A stretch of DNA of 64,000 bases from PALSA-1296 sp037143335. Lineage in GTDB: Bacteria; Bacteroidota; Ignavibacteria; Palsa-1295. The stretch is from assembly GCA_037143335.1 (NCBI GenBank), contig JBAWZA010000006.1, forward strand, positions 62,001 through 126,000, written 5' to 3'. The position numbers and the translations under genes are program-made. Of this stretch, positions 14,922 to 22,960 are shown piece by piece. Numbering within the stretch: position 1 is the stretch's first letter; each line of letters starts with the position of its first letter. The notes below the pieces were generated by a model, which searched no databases, had not been told where the DNA came from, and worked only from the letters and a program-made list of their open reading frames with translations.

Positions 14922-15581
14922 TCAATTTGGCAACAACTCATTTATCCAACTTCGGAGGTCTGAAACAGTTTCTTCGGTAAGTCCGTGTCCGATTTCGTAT
15001 TCTTTTGCAAAAGTTTTTGCATGAGCATTATTGAGTATATTTTTCGCAGCATACATCTCGTTCATAGAGATTAAATCATCGAATCTTCCGTGAGAGACAA
15101 AAAAAGATGTTGATGAAAGATCACTCATTGATAGTTTCTCGCGAGCATCTTCTGGGATATAACCTGAGAGAGCCATCACGCCCTTCACCGTAATACCTGA
15201 CTCTGATAATGCTGTGCTCGCCATTAAAGAATAGCACAGCGCTGCTCCTTGGCTGAATCCCATCAGATATGTTTGAGTTGGATCAGCGCCTTCAGTCTTG
15301 ATAATTTTTGGAATTTCGCGAACGAGCATCGCTTCGCTTTCTAATCTAGTCTTCAGATCGGGAGTAAATCCAGTTGCAGTAGCTGAGAGATTACACCAAG
15401 CAAAGCCACCCCAACTCAAGGCTATTGGAGCACGGATACTTATGGTGAGAATTTTAGCACCGACTCTCTCAGCGATTGGTAAGAGATCAAATTCATCGGC
15501 TCCATATCCGTGCAAGATTATAAGTACAGGTGTATTACGGGGCAGAGACTCAGGTCGAAATGTTTCGTATACCATACTCAC
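14922..15581 (-). CDS. Alpha/beta-hydrolase, phospholipase/carboxylesterase family, 219 aa
   Basis: Short-form serine esterase: ILHGYGADEFDLLPIAE with the oxyanion-hole region, SWGGFAW, nucleophile elbow GFSQGAALC (catalytic Ser), SHGRFDDLI (catalytic Asp) and EIGHGL (catalytic His). There is no signal peptide, so it is predicted cytoplasmic, acting on carboxylic or thioesters of unknown identity. The GTG start overlaps the stop of the upstream DUF3108 gene as GTGA, showing translational coupling; an ATG two codons later is an alternative. It belongs to a minus-strand run with GT9 and DUF3108. Confidence 0.9.
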   Translation of the reverse strand: MSMVYETFRPESLPRNTPVLIILHGYGADEFDLLPIAERVGAKILTISIRAPIALSWGGFAWCNLSATATGFTPDLKTRLESEAMLVREIPKIIKTEGADPTQTYLMGFSQGAALCYSLMASTALSESGITVKGVMALSGYIPEDAREKLSMSDLSSTSFFVSHGRFDDLISMNEMYAAKNILNNAHAKTFAKEYEIGHGLTEETVSDLRSWINELLPN

Positions 15582-16381
15582 TCGACCTTTGACGTGACAG
15601 GATTCTTTAGGCCAGAATATTTTGTGAGCGTTATGTCAATCGCTCCGACGATAACCTTGGTGGAGACTTTTACTGGCATTTTGTTCGCATCGTTTGTGAG
15701 CCAAATTCGGATGGAGCCTTCATTCTTGAATAAGCCGCCCTCTACTACCATTGGTTCAACCACTATACAATCGAATTTCCCGGCTTCGGTCTGGATTTGC
15801 TGTCTCCCTAAAATCATCACATCAAGCGGGTGGGTTTTGCCATCATAAAAATTTTGTAAGCTAATTTTTTGTCCTTTGTGATACTGAGTCAGATCAAGTG
15901 TACGAACGTAGTAAAACGCACTCAATATATCGTGGACGTATTGAGGAATTTTGAACTTGCTACCGTCATTTGTTTCTGCCGTTAATTCGTCCTGATCAAA
16001 AAATGCTTCAAAGTCACGGCGATAGTGACCTTCACTCACGTGCTGTTCAAAGCGGTGTGGGTATATGCCTTCGACATCAACAAAGCTGGAGTACTTGTCA
16101 CGGACCTTAAAGATATTATCGAATGCCTCACTGCTCACAGCATAGGTATTGATCTCATAGGACTTTCTGCCACCAACATACTTATATCCGGGTATCACCA
16201 TCACAGCTTGGCCCGCTGTGACGAAGCCATAAGTAATATCAAAAACCAATCGTTCGCCAACACCGAATGCTTCGTTCGGAATTTTGCGCTGCTGTTCGTT
16301 TAGCTTTGGTGCGACAAGAACAGTACTCGGCGATGGTTGAAGCAGAGTTAGGAGCGGTATGATGAGAAGCTTGAGTAGCAC
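15578..16381 (-). CDS. DUF3108 family exported protein
   Basis: After an N-terminal hydrophobic signal segment (LLIIPLLTLLQPS) the protein reads GERLVFDITYGFVTAGQAVM, SYEINTYAVSSEAFDNIFKV and RDKYSSFVDVEGIYPHRFEQ, the standard start of DUF3108, a periplasmic beta-rich fold of unknown biochemistry. GKFDCIVVEPM and IRIWLTNDANKMPVKV close the domain. The start is GTG, one base after the GT9 stop, and its end overlaps the esterase start, so three genes form one unit. The link with a GT9 glycosyltransferase suggests an envelope role, which is inference. Confidence 0.88.
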   Translation of the reverse strand: MLLKLLIIPLLTLLQPSPSTVLVAPKLNEQQRKIPNEAFGVGERLVFDITYGFVTAGQAVMVIPGYKYVGGRKSYEINTYAVSSEAFDNIFKVRDKYSSFVDVEGIYPHRFEQHVSEGHYRRDFEAFFDQDELTAETNDGSKFKIPQYVHDILSAFYYVRTLDLTQYHKGQKISLQNFYDGKTHPLDVMILGRQQIQTEAGKFDCIVVEPMVVEGGLFKNEGSIRIWLTNDANKMPVKVSTKVIVGAIDITLTKYSGLKNPVTSKVE

Positions 16382-16382
16382 G

Positions 16383-17375
16383 TTATTTTGTCGTTAGTTT
16401 AGCGATAGCCTGTTCAACTTGCAGAGGCGTCACTTCGTTAATACAATCACATTGTTTGCACTCGGGGCATTCAGATTTTTTTGGTATTAGCGGTGCAAGA
16501 TTCACCACCGATGTTCCTCGAAAACCCCAGCGTTCCTTCGATAGAGATCGGACAAGTGGAAATAATCCAACTGTTTTGACCCCTAATGCAGCCGCAAGAT
16601 GCCCCGGTCCTGTCCCGCTTGCAATGACAAGTTCTGCACCGGCGAGTAATGCCGCGAGTTCTGGAAGTGTCTCCGTAAGTTGTATATGAACATTACAACC
16701 GCGAAGTTTCATTCGCTCAGAGATTCTGAACAAGAATTCATGGTCGGCAGGAACGCCAGAGAGCATGATTGACAGATTACTAAGAGTATGAAGGTGCTCG
16801 GCAACTTGAACAAAATGCTCCTCGCTCCATGCCTGCGTTGAGCCACCTGTAGTCACATGGAGAACGGCGTAGTGTCCGTTTGCACTATTTTGAATTTGAG
16901 GCAATAGCGAGAGGTCGAGTCGCGGAAGTGGTGTTTCCTTGGCTGTGATCCCAATAGCTGAAAGCATTCTGACGTTGTAGTCAGCTTCATTACGCTCAGC
17001 TCGTTTACGATGTTCTCGAACGGGTTTGTTATAAAGAAATGAAAACCAAAAATATGCCCTCCCTACACGATTTGGAATTCGTGCAAGAAATGATGCAAGC
17101 GTAAGTTTGAATTTATGACCGAAGAAAAAAACTGCATCCGCAGAGTTGTTGCGAAGCAACTTTACTGCATCGGATAATGAGGACTCGCGATCATAGACAA
17201 TGACCTCATCAATATCAGGGCAGAGTCGGGCAAGTTCGGCTGTGTAACTTCGGACAAGAACTGCAACATGGGCATCAGGATTGAACTGCTTGATAGCAGT
17301 TGCCATTGGCAGTGTCAGCACCAAGTCGCCAATCTTATCAGGTCGTATAAGAAGTATCCTACGTATCAATGCCAC
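16383..17375 (-). CDS. Glycosyltransferase family 9 (heptosyltransferase-like)
   Basis: GT9 enzymes add heptose or related sugars to the lipopolysaccharide core from the cytoplasmic side. The N-terminus ILLIRPDKIGDLVLTLPMA is the family's acceptor-side motif, and the C-terminal half has VLHVTTGGSTQAWSEEHFVQ and the donor-site ELVIASGTGPGHLAAALGV. The tail CPECKQCDC holds four cysteines, as in several GT9 proteins. Length (330 aa) is normal. It heads a minus-strand run with DUF3108 and esterase genes. Two more GT9 genes flank MsbA near 43-46 kb. Confidence 0.9.
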   Translation of the reverse strand: MALIRRILLIRPDKIGDLVLTLPMATAIKQFNPDAHVAVLVRSYTAELARLCPDIDEVIVYDRESSLSDAVKLLRNNSADAVFFFGHKFKLTLASFLARIPNRVGRAYFWFSFLYNKPVREHRKRAERNEADYNVRMLSAIGITAKETPLPRLDLSLLPQIQNSANGHYAVLHVTTGGSTQAWSEEHFVQVAEHLHTLSNLSIMLSGVPADHEFLFRISERMKLRGCNVHIQLTETLPELAALLAGAELVIASGTGPGHLAAALGVKTVGLFPLVRSLSKERWGFRGTSVVNLAPLIPKKSECPECKQCDCINEVTPLQVEQAIAKLTTK

Positions 17376-17408
17376 AACTACTTTAAGTGATTTGCTTGTT
17401 ATGATTTC

Positions 17409-18419
17409 GTGATATACCGCCCACGATACCTTGATCTCTATGCTTCAGGCGAGTTGCACGAACGCGCGAAGCGGTTGAACTCACTCCTATCTTCGTGCAC
17501 AATTTGTCCGCTTGATTGCAAGGTTAATCGCCTCAATGATGAGATCGCCCGTTGCTTTACCGGCAAGAAAGCAATCGTCTCGTCCTATTGTCCACACTTT
17601 GGCGAAGAGCCTGCTCTTACTGGCACGAACGGAGTAGGTAACATATTTTTTGGCAATTGTAATCTCAGGTGTGTCTATTGCCAAAATTATGAAATTAGTC
17701 AAAGGTGGAAGGCAGAAAAAAAGAATGAAGTAACCACAGAACGACTTGCTGAGATTATGCTTGAGTTGCAGGAGAAGCACAAGTGTCACTCTATCGGACT
17801 TGTCTCTCCAACGCATGTTGTTCCGCAAATCGTTGAAGCACTCGAAGTTGCTTGTGGGATGGGCTTGACTTTGCCAATCATCTACAATACAAATGCGTAT
17901 GATTCATTGGAAGTTCTTCAGTTGCTCGAAGGGATAGTTGATATTTATTTGCCAGACATAAAATATTCGGATGAGCAAGCAGGGTACGATTACTCTGGTG
18001 TGAAGGATTATGTTTACCATTCGCAAATCGCTCTCAAAGAAATGTATCGGCAGATGGGAAGTAGTAACGTGATTTGCGATGATGGACTGATCAAGCGTGG
18101 ACTAATCATCCGCCATCTTGTGCTTCCAAATGAAATAGCTGGTAGCCGTGAGACACTCAGAATGATTTCGGAAATATCGCCCGAGCTTACGCTTTCGGTG
18201 ATGAGTCAGTACTATCCCACGAACATCGTTAATGATACGAGAGCTGAACATTCTGATCGCATACTACTCATCAACAGGAAAATCCGTGAACGTGAGTATG
18301 AAAAAGTACTGGACTTGCTGGATGAATTTGCGTTGACAAATGGCTGGGTTCAGGAATTTGAAAGTCAGGATTATTATAGACCTGACTTTAACAATCGGAT
18401 TACTCCCTTCACGAAATAG
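17409..18419 (+). CDS. Radical SAM protein, PflX-like (pyruvate formate-lyase activase homologue)
   Basis: The [4Fe-4S]/SAM motif is GNCNLRCVYCQNYEIS (C-x3-C-x2-C), preceded by a second cysteine group CTICPLDCKVNR that could bind another cluster. The remaining radical-SAM strands include DIYLPDIKYSD and GLIIRHLVLPN. PflX proteins are related to glycyl-radical-enzyme activases, but their own target is not established. Translation starts at GTG 17409; the nearby ATG at 17401 hits a stop at once. It diverges from the GT9 gene over only 33 bp and converges with the OGG2 gene. Confidence 0.88.
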   Translation: MIYRPRYLDLYASGELHERAKRLNSLLSSCTICPLDCKVNRLNDEIARCFTGKKAIVSSYCPHFGEEPALTGTNGVGNIFFGNCNLRCVYCQNYEISQRWKAEKKNEVTTERLAEIMLELQEKHKCHSIGLVSPTHVVPQIVEALEVACGMGLTLPIIYNTNAYDSLEVLQLLEGIVDIYLPDIKYSDEQAGYDYSGVKDYVYHSQIALKEMYRQMGSSNVICDDGLIKRGLIIRHLVLPNEIAGSRETLRMISEISPELTLSVMSQYYPTNIVNDTRAEHSDRILLINRKIREREYEKVLDLLDEFALTNGWVQEFESQDYYRPDFNNRITPFTK

Positions 18420-18422
18420 TTT

Positions 18423-19052
18423 TTACTTCCGTATTTCACCCGTTGCCATACTCCAAAAAAGCAGATCGAGTTCATCCATTGATACCTCAACTCGTTCGGA
18501 GTATCGAAGCCATTTCTTTTCAATAGTAAAATATCTTTTTGGTGTGAGTGACTTCGGAATTCTGCCGATGATGCCTATATCGTGTAGGTGACGCAAGATA
18601 TGACGATCAAGAATTGTCAAGCCTCTGATGCCGATATTTCTCAGAAAGTGGGATGATTCCTTTAATCCCAAACCGGGGACAATACTCATTACCTTTTCAC
18701 GGAGTCCAAAAATGTTGTGGTCTTTTGCTCCGAGCAAAGCGTGGAGTTGCGGGTAGATTTCGCGAATCCGCAGGAGACGTTTACTCTTGACATTATGGAA
18801 ACGGATGTAGTGGCGTGAGTCTCGGAGATAAGCGACCGGATCAAATCCGAGTTCAAGAAATTTATCAGCTCGAAGTTTCGCAATCACTTGATCGGCATTT
18901 TTCGCATGTGATTGTGGTGTGAGAATGCAATAAAGTAATTCATAAAAATAATCACTCGGTTGAACGGAGGCAAAATCACTCAAGCGAGCTTGAATATCGG
19001 CTTTGCGCTCAGCATAAATCGTCAGCCACGGCTCAGGGAGTTCAGGCTTCAT
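18423..19052 (-). CDS. 8-oxoguanine DNA glycosylase/AP lyase, OGG2 family
   Basis: HhH-GPD glycosylases of the OGG2 type excise 8-oxoguanine paired with C and cleave the abasic site. The family marks are LLYCILTPQSHAKNADQV, the helix-hairpin-helix VPGLGLKESSHFLRNIG, catalytic Lys in that segment, ILDRHILRHL (catalytic Asp) and the C-terminal LDLLFWSMATGEI. I start at ATG 19052, which overlaps the mutY stop as ATGA; an earlier ATG at 19091 would run 43 bp into mutY. No iron-sulfur cysteines, as expected for OGG2. Third gene of a MutT-MutY-OGG2 set. Confidence 0.88.
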   Translation of the reverse strand: MKPELPEPWLTIYAERKADIQARLSDFASVQPSDYFYELLYCILTPQSHAKNADQVIAKLRADKFLELGFDPVAYLRDSRHYIRFHNVKSKRLLRIREIYPQLHALLGAKDHNIFGLREKVMSIVPGLGLKESSHFLRNIGIRGLTILDRHILRHLHDIGIIGRIPKSLTPKRYFTIEKKWLRYSERVEVSMDELDLLFWSMATGEIRK

Positions 19053-19969
19053 TTGGACTGAATCTGATATGTACTTCGTTTTTTGTGGCAAAATCCTTCG
19101 TGAATAAGCTCCTCTAAAATGCTTTTAACAAATGTTTTGACTTTGGAGTCTTCATCGTCGATCTCTAATCTTCGAATAATTTTCTTTAGTGTAATCCGCT
19201 CATGATCAACAATTGTCCGCAAAATTATCCCACGCCAAATTCTTTTTGGTTTCCCGAAGTATTGTGGCTCGTTATTTTTGGTTACGTTTTTAGCACTTGG
19301 TAGATTCGCACTTTTACAATCCTGTTTAAGCGGACAATCAGAGCATTTTGGATTACGTTTTGTACACACCGTTGCACCAAAATCCATTAGTGCTTCATGC
19401 CACAAGCGAGAATTTCTTGGCGGTAACATGACTTCAGCAATGCGCTGCACTTCTTCACGCGGGAAAATTGCATTCTGGTCTTGCATCTTCGAAAATATTC
19501 TCGATAAGACGCGGAGGACATTCACATCTATCGTAGTGAGGTGAGCATTGAATGCGAAGATGAGTACGGAGCGAGCTGTGTAGGGGCCTATCCCAGGAAG
19601 TTCGAGTAATTGTTCTTCTGTATCAGGAAATTTCTTTTTGCCTATTAGGATTGCAGTCTTTTGAAGGTTCAGTGCGCGGCGATTATAACCCAATCCTTGC
19701 CAAGCCTTGATCACGTCCGATGATTTTGCTTTTGCAAGTGATTCAATTGTTGGGAATCGCTTAAGAAATATCGGCAGAAATTCTTCGATGCGCGAGGCTT
19801 GAGTCTGCTGTGCCATCACTTCGCAGACAAGTACTTCGTAAGGATCACGGATTTTCTTTCGCCATGAAAAGCGTCGCCGATTATTTTTATACCACTCAAT
19901 AATCAACGATTGAGCATTGGTGATAGAGGTCGCAGTTAAGGTGAACCTTGAATTAATCACTCCATTCAT
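19049..19969 (-). CDS. mutY: A/G-specific adenine glycosylase MutY, short form
   Basis: MutY removes adenine mispaired with 8-oxoguanine. The HhH-GPD core shows VLVCEVMAQQTQASRI (catalytic Glu), WQGLGYNRRA, LPGIGPYTARSVL and DVNVLRVLSR (catalytic Asp), followed by the [4Fe-4S] loop C-x6-C-x2-C-x5-C in CTKRNPKCSDCPLKQDC. At 306 aa it lacks room for the usual C-terminal Nudix-like domain that recognises 8-oxoG; the last ~75 residues (WRGIILRTIV, LEELIHEGFCHKK) look like a small winged-helix instead. A Nudix protein is encoded immediately upstream, overlapping by one base (TAATG), and OGG2 overlaps downstream. Confidence 0.88.
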   Translation of the reverse strand: MNGVINSRFTLTATSITNAQSLIIEWYKNNRRRFSWRKKIRDPYEVLVCEVMAQQTQASRIEEFLPIFLKRFPTIESLAKAKSSDVIKAWQGLGYNRRALNLQKTAILIGKKKFPDTEEQLLELPGIGPYTARSVLIFAFNAHLTTIDVNVLRVLSRIFSKMQDQNAIFPREEVQRIAEVMLPPRNSRLWHEALMDFGATVCTKRNPKCSDCPLKQDCKSANLPSAKNVTKNNEPQYFGKPKRIWRGIILRTIVDHERITLKKIIRRLEIDDEDSKVKTFVKSILEELIHEGFCHKKRSTYQIQSK

Positions 19970-20373
19970 TACGGCAAACCCTCTTCCCTAATTTTTCTGA
20001 GAATGTTAGAATTGCCGGATAAGTGCTGAAGATCTCTCAATTCATCCACTCCGAACCATCCTATCTCTTCGAATTCTGTATTTTGTGGGATACCTTCGAA
20101 ATTACTAACGTGAAAAAAAGTAACGTGGTAGGTGATTGAGTTTGTTTCGGTTACGTATGTCATTTCATCCGCGAACCATACCTTCGCATTACGGACTTCG
20201 ATGACAAGCTCTTCGCGAAGTTCTCGTTGGAGAGCTTCGAGTAGCGATTCGTTTGCTTCAACCTTTCCGCCAGGAAATTCCCAATGCAAAGGGTAGCGTT
20301 TAGTCCGACTCCGTCGGCACATCAAGACTTTCCCATCTCGAACGATAACACCAGTTACAACTTGTGTCGGCAT
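19969..20373 (-). CDS. MutT-like Nudix hydrolase (probable 8-oxo-dGTP diphosphatase)
   Basis: The Nudix box spans GGKVEANESLLEALQRELRE plus EL, with the metal-binding RE-x2-EE core intact; the Gly expected near its end (EExG) is Val here. WEFPGGKVE and the N-terminal GVIVRDGKVLMCRRS match 8-oxo-dGTPases of the MutT type, which cleanse the nucleotide pool. Length (134 aa) is standard. It overlaps the permease gene before it and mutY after it by one base each (TAATG), so expression with mutY and OGG2 is coupled; this linkage is the best support for the specific substrate. Confidence 0.88.
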   Translation of the reverse strand: MPTQVVTGVIVRDGKVLMCRRSRTKRYPLHWEFPGGKVEANESLLEALQRELREELVIEVRNAKVWFADEMTYVTETNSITYHVTFFHVSNFEGIPQNTEFEEIGWFGVDELRDLQHLSGNSNILRKIREEGLP

Positions 20374-21563
20374 TATCCAAACTTGAGTGCGCTTAACGGG
20401 CGAATCCTTGAGGCGATGCGCGCAGGGATGAATATCGCAGATAGTGAAATAACTATCGCGATAACACTAACGATTACAAACTGCTGCCACTCAATCGAGA
20501 TCGGGACGCTCGACATGAAATAGATATCGCTTCGGAGTTTGAAAATCTGGAAAGTAAGTTGAAGCCACGCGATTACAAATCCAATGACGTTGCCAAGTAG
20601 CACACCTGAAATGGTAATGACGGAACCCTCAGTTAGAAAAATTTTGGCGATGCCAAAATTTGTTGCACCCAAGGACTTCAGCACACCGATAGTTTTTGTT
20701 TTTTCTATCACCATGATAAGTAGTGTCGAAATTACATTGAATGCTGCGACAATGATAATAAGTCCGAGAATGATTGGGATTGGTTTTTTCTGGAGTTCAA
20801 TCCAACCAAATATCGTCGGATAAATATCATAGACGCTTTGGGAAAAATATGGGTAGCGAATTACTGATGAGATGCTTTTACTCAGCGCCCTAGCCTGCGA
20901 GAGATCAGAACCTAGTACCCTGAAACCACTAACTTGCGTTGAGCTAAATCCTGCAAATTTCTGCGCGGCATCAAGAGTTGTATATGCAAGCCCGTTATCG
21001 TATTCGGTCATGCCTGTCTCGAAAATTCCGACGACACGGAATTTCTGTAAATGCGAAAGCAAATCCTCGCGGCTCTGCATCCCTTCATGAAAGCGAAGTG
21101 CAGTTACTGATTTTCCAACTTCCGTTCGTAGATCTTTTGCAACACCCTTACTTATTAGTATGCCTGGGATCGAGTCCGATGTTGGATAGAGAAGCGTCGA
21201 ACCAGTCACTATCCTTCGGAGTGCAAGGGTCATGGAGTCTGAAGGTCGAATGCCTTGCAAGACTATTCCTGAAATTCCGCTTGGTGAACGCAGGACTATT
21301 TCCTGCTCAACAAACGGGGCGAGTTTTGTGATAGCGGTAACCTTACCAAGGAGATACTTCATGGAGCCTTGATAGTCGGGAAGAGGTCTGTTGCCGAATG
21401 AAGTTATCTCGGCGTGTGCGGTGTATCCGACGATGTTATCGGTCAACTTTTTCTCGAACCCCGATAAGATGGCAAGAGTGACGATTAGCGTTGCCGTACC
21501 CAGTGCTACACCTGCAGTGGATATGCCCACAATGAACGAAACGAATTTTCGTTCAGCCTTCAC
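20373..21563 (-). CDS. LolC/LolE-type lipoprotein-release ABC permease (FtsX/MacB family)
   Basis: Inner-membrane permease of the family that extracts lipoproteins for outer-membrane targeting. One N-terminal membrane helix (VGISTAGVALGTATLIVTLA), a large periplasmic MacB-PCD-like region, then three C-terminal helices with the FtsX fold (GVLKSLGATNFGIAKIFLTEG). The first standard start is GTG 21563, but in-frame codons upstream to a stop at 21645 encode INYPYFIAKRFLQYRRKN, which matches how relatives begin (xYPxFIAKR). True initiation may therefore be ATC 21632 or ATT 21644. No LolD ATPase gene adjoins within the window. The stop overlaps mutT. Confidence 0.87.
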   Translation of the reverse strand: MKAERKFVSFIVGISTAGVALGTATLIVTLAILSGFEKKLTDNIVGYTAHAEITSFGNRPLPDYQGSMKYLLGKVTAITKLAPFVEQEIVLRSPSGISGIVLQGIRPSDSMTLALRRIVTGSTLLYPTSDSIPGILISKGVAKDLRTEVGKSVTALRFHEGMQSREDLLSHLQKFRVVGIFETGMTEYDNGLAYTTLDAAQKFAGFSSTQVSGFRVLGSDLSQARALSKSISSVIRYPYFSQSVYDIYPTIFGWIELQKKPIPIILGLIIIVAAFNVISTLLIMVIEKTKTIGVLKSLGATNFGIAKIFLTEGSVITISGVLLGNVIGFVIAWLQLTFQIFKLRSDIYFMSSVPISIEWQQFVIVSVIAIVISLSAIFIPARIASRIRPLSALKFG

Positions 21564-21637
21564 GTCTTTGCCAGTGGAGTTTTTCCTTCTGTACTGGAGA
21601 AAACGTTTCGCGATGAAATAAGGGTAGTTGATAGCGT

Positions 21638-22369
21638 TTAGAATTTAAGAAGTGATACCCATTTCTCGTAGAGTTCACCTGTTGAGCGAACATCCCTCAT
21701 GCAATACTCCGCGATTTCGCGTGATCTACCTTCAGCAAAAAATTGCGGTACTTCATAGCCAGTTATCCCCCCAGATTTCGGTGAAGACACACCGAATGCT
21801 TTTGTGTAGAAATCCAAATTAAATTTTCGCGTAGCCCCGTTTTTATCAAATCCGTTATTGAAGACAAGCTTATCGGCAAGATCAATATGCTCGACATCGT
21901 AATTTTTTCCACGGATACTAAATGCCCAGCGTGTGCCAGACATAAGATTCACACTTGGTCTAACTCCAAGTGCGGCACTTCTGAGCATGAGGAATGGACA
22001 ATCAAAATTTCTACCGTTAAAACTGATGAATGCGTTATACCTTTTTTCTTCCAGCCCTTGCCAAAAATGAGTAAGGAGTTCTGCTTCATCGGTAAACGAT
22101 TTATACTTGATTACCATCTCGTCGTGCTCAACGGTGTCTTCGGCATCAGCGGAGTCAATATATAACGCCGCTCCACGTTTGGTTTCGGGGATGTAGATAC
22201 CAATGCAGACAACTCGACCGAGCAAGGGATTCAGTGCTCCGAAGCGTTTCTGGTTCTCTATTTCTTCGTCAGTCTTGCAACCACGGAGTAAGTATTCTTT
22301 CTGAACATCATCGAAAGATTCATCGAACGGTAGTGGGACAGTTTCGATGTCGAAAACAAGTGATTGCAT
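21638..22369 (-). CDS. DnaQ-like 3'-5' exonuclease, DEDDy type (PolB-associated exonuclease family)
   Basis: The three exonuclease motifs are present: Exo I VFDIET (Asp7, Glu9), Exo II FISFNGRNFDCPFL and Exo III EYCMRDVRSTGELY (Tyr-x3-Asp, DEDDy). No polymerase domain follows, so this is the stand-alone family annotated as predicted PolB-type 3'-5' exonuclease; its cellular role is not well defined. Cytoplasmic, 243 aa. It opens the minus-strand run of permease, MutT, MutY and OGG2, with its stop lying within the probable start region of the permease, which supports co-expression with DNA repair genes. Confidence 0.87.
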   Translation of the reverse strand: MQSLVFDIETVPLPFDESFDDVQKEYLLRGCKTDEEIENQKRFGALNPLLGRVVCIGIYIPETKRGAALYIDSADAEDTVEHDEMVIKYKSFTDEAELLTHFWQGLEEKRYNAFISFNGRNFDCPFLMLRSAALGVRPSVNLMSGTRWAFSIRGKNYDVEHIDLADKLVFNNGFDKNGATRKFNLDFYTKAFGVSSPKSGGITGYEVPQFFAEGRSREIAEYCMRDVRSTGELYEKWVSLLKF

Positions 22370-22452
22370 CGGTTCCGGTTATGGCGTAATAAAGTTACAC
22401 TCAGAACAAGTATGCTGTTCAAAGCGTCACATCAAGAGTGCGTAAAAAATTT

Positions 22453-22839
22453 CTACTTCCCCTCGGGGACAGCCCAAATTTTTCCGACTTTAACTTCATC
22501 AAAGGTGGCTGGAGTTTCGCCGATAGCGCGTGGCACAAGGTGGCGCTGTTTCGGTCCAAAGATAGTTTCCGGAGTAATCATCTTCTCCACAGTATCAATC
22601 TTATTGCCTGTTCTCATGAGCAGTTGGTATTTGAGTTTACGGTAGGAGTCGTGCCCGTTATTTTCGTAGATGACCTCAAGGTACTGCTTTCCATTTTCTG
22701 GATCGGATTTATAGGCAAGGATTCCTACATCCTTCGTTTCGACCCAAGGCTCGACGTAGGCTTCTTTTTTGCAACCGGTCGAAAAAGTGTAAATAAATAC
22801 AATGACAATAACTCCGATGAAACTTACCCGTGTTTTCAT
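22453..22839 (-). CDS. Predicted lipoprotein, 128 aa
   Basis: The signal segment FIGVIVIVFIYTFSTGC ends in a lipobox (Cys23), so the product should be anchored in the envelope. The mature part is short, with YLEVIYENNGHDSYRKLKYQ and ETIFGPKQRHLVPRAIGE; the strand-rich pattern recalls a small Ig-like or FxLYD-like fold, but no family is secure. It diverges from mrdA over a 121-bp gap and lies 83 bp upstream of the exonuclease gene. Function unknown. Confidence 0.7.
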   Translation of the reverse strand: MKTRVSFIGVIVIVFIYTFSTGCKKEAYVEPWVETKDVGILAYKSDPENGKQYLEVIYENNGHDSYRKLKYQLLMRTGNKIDTVEKMITPETIFGPKQRHLVPRAIGETPATFDEVKVGKIWAVPEGK

Positions 22840-22960
22840 AGCGTGATGAGTGGTTGTGTGAATGCATATGAATATACGAAAATTTAACGCACCTCACTTT
22901 AAAATACAATAATTTTACGAAATTGGAACGTAGCATTGAAACACTTGGGTTTTGATTGCG

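Noticed and set aside
14857..14925. N-terminal extension of tdh to 14925
   Set aside because: The 23 extra codons are the double hairpin repeat read as protein; the family starts at the ATG at 14856.
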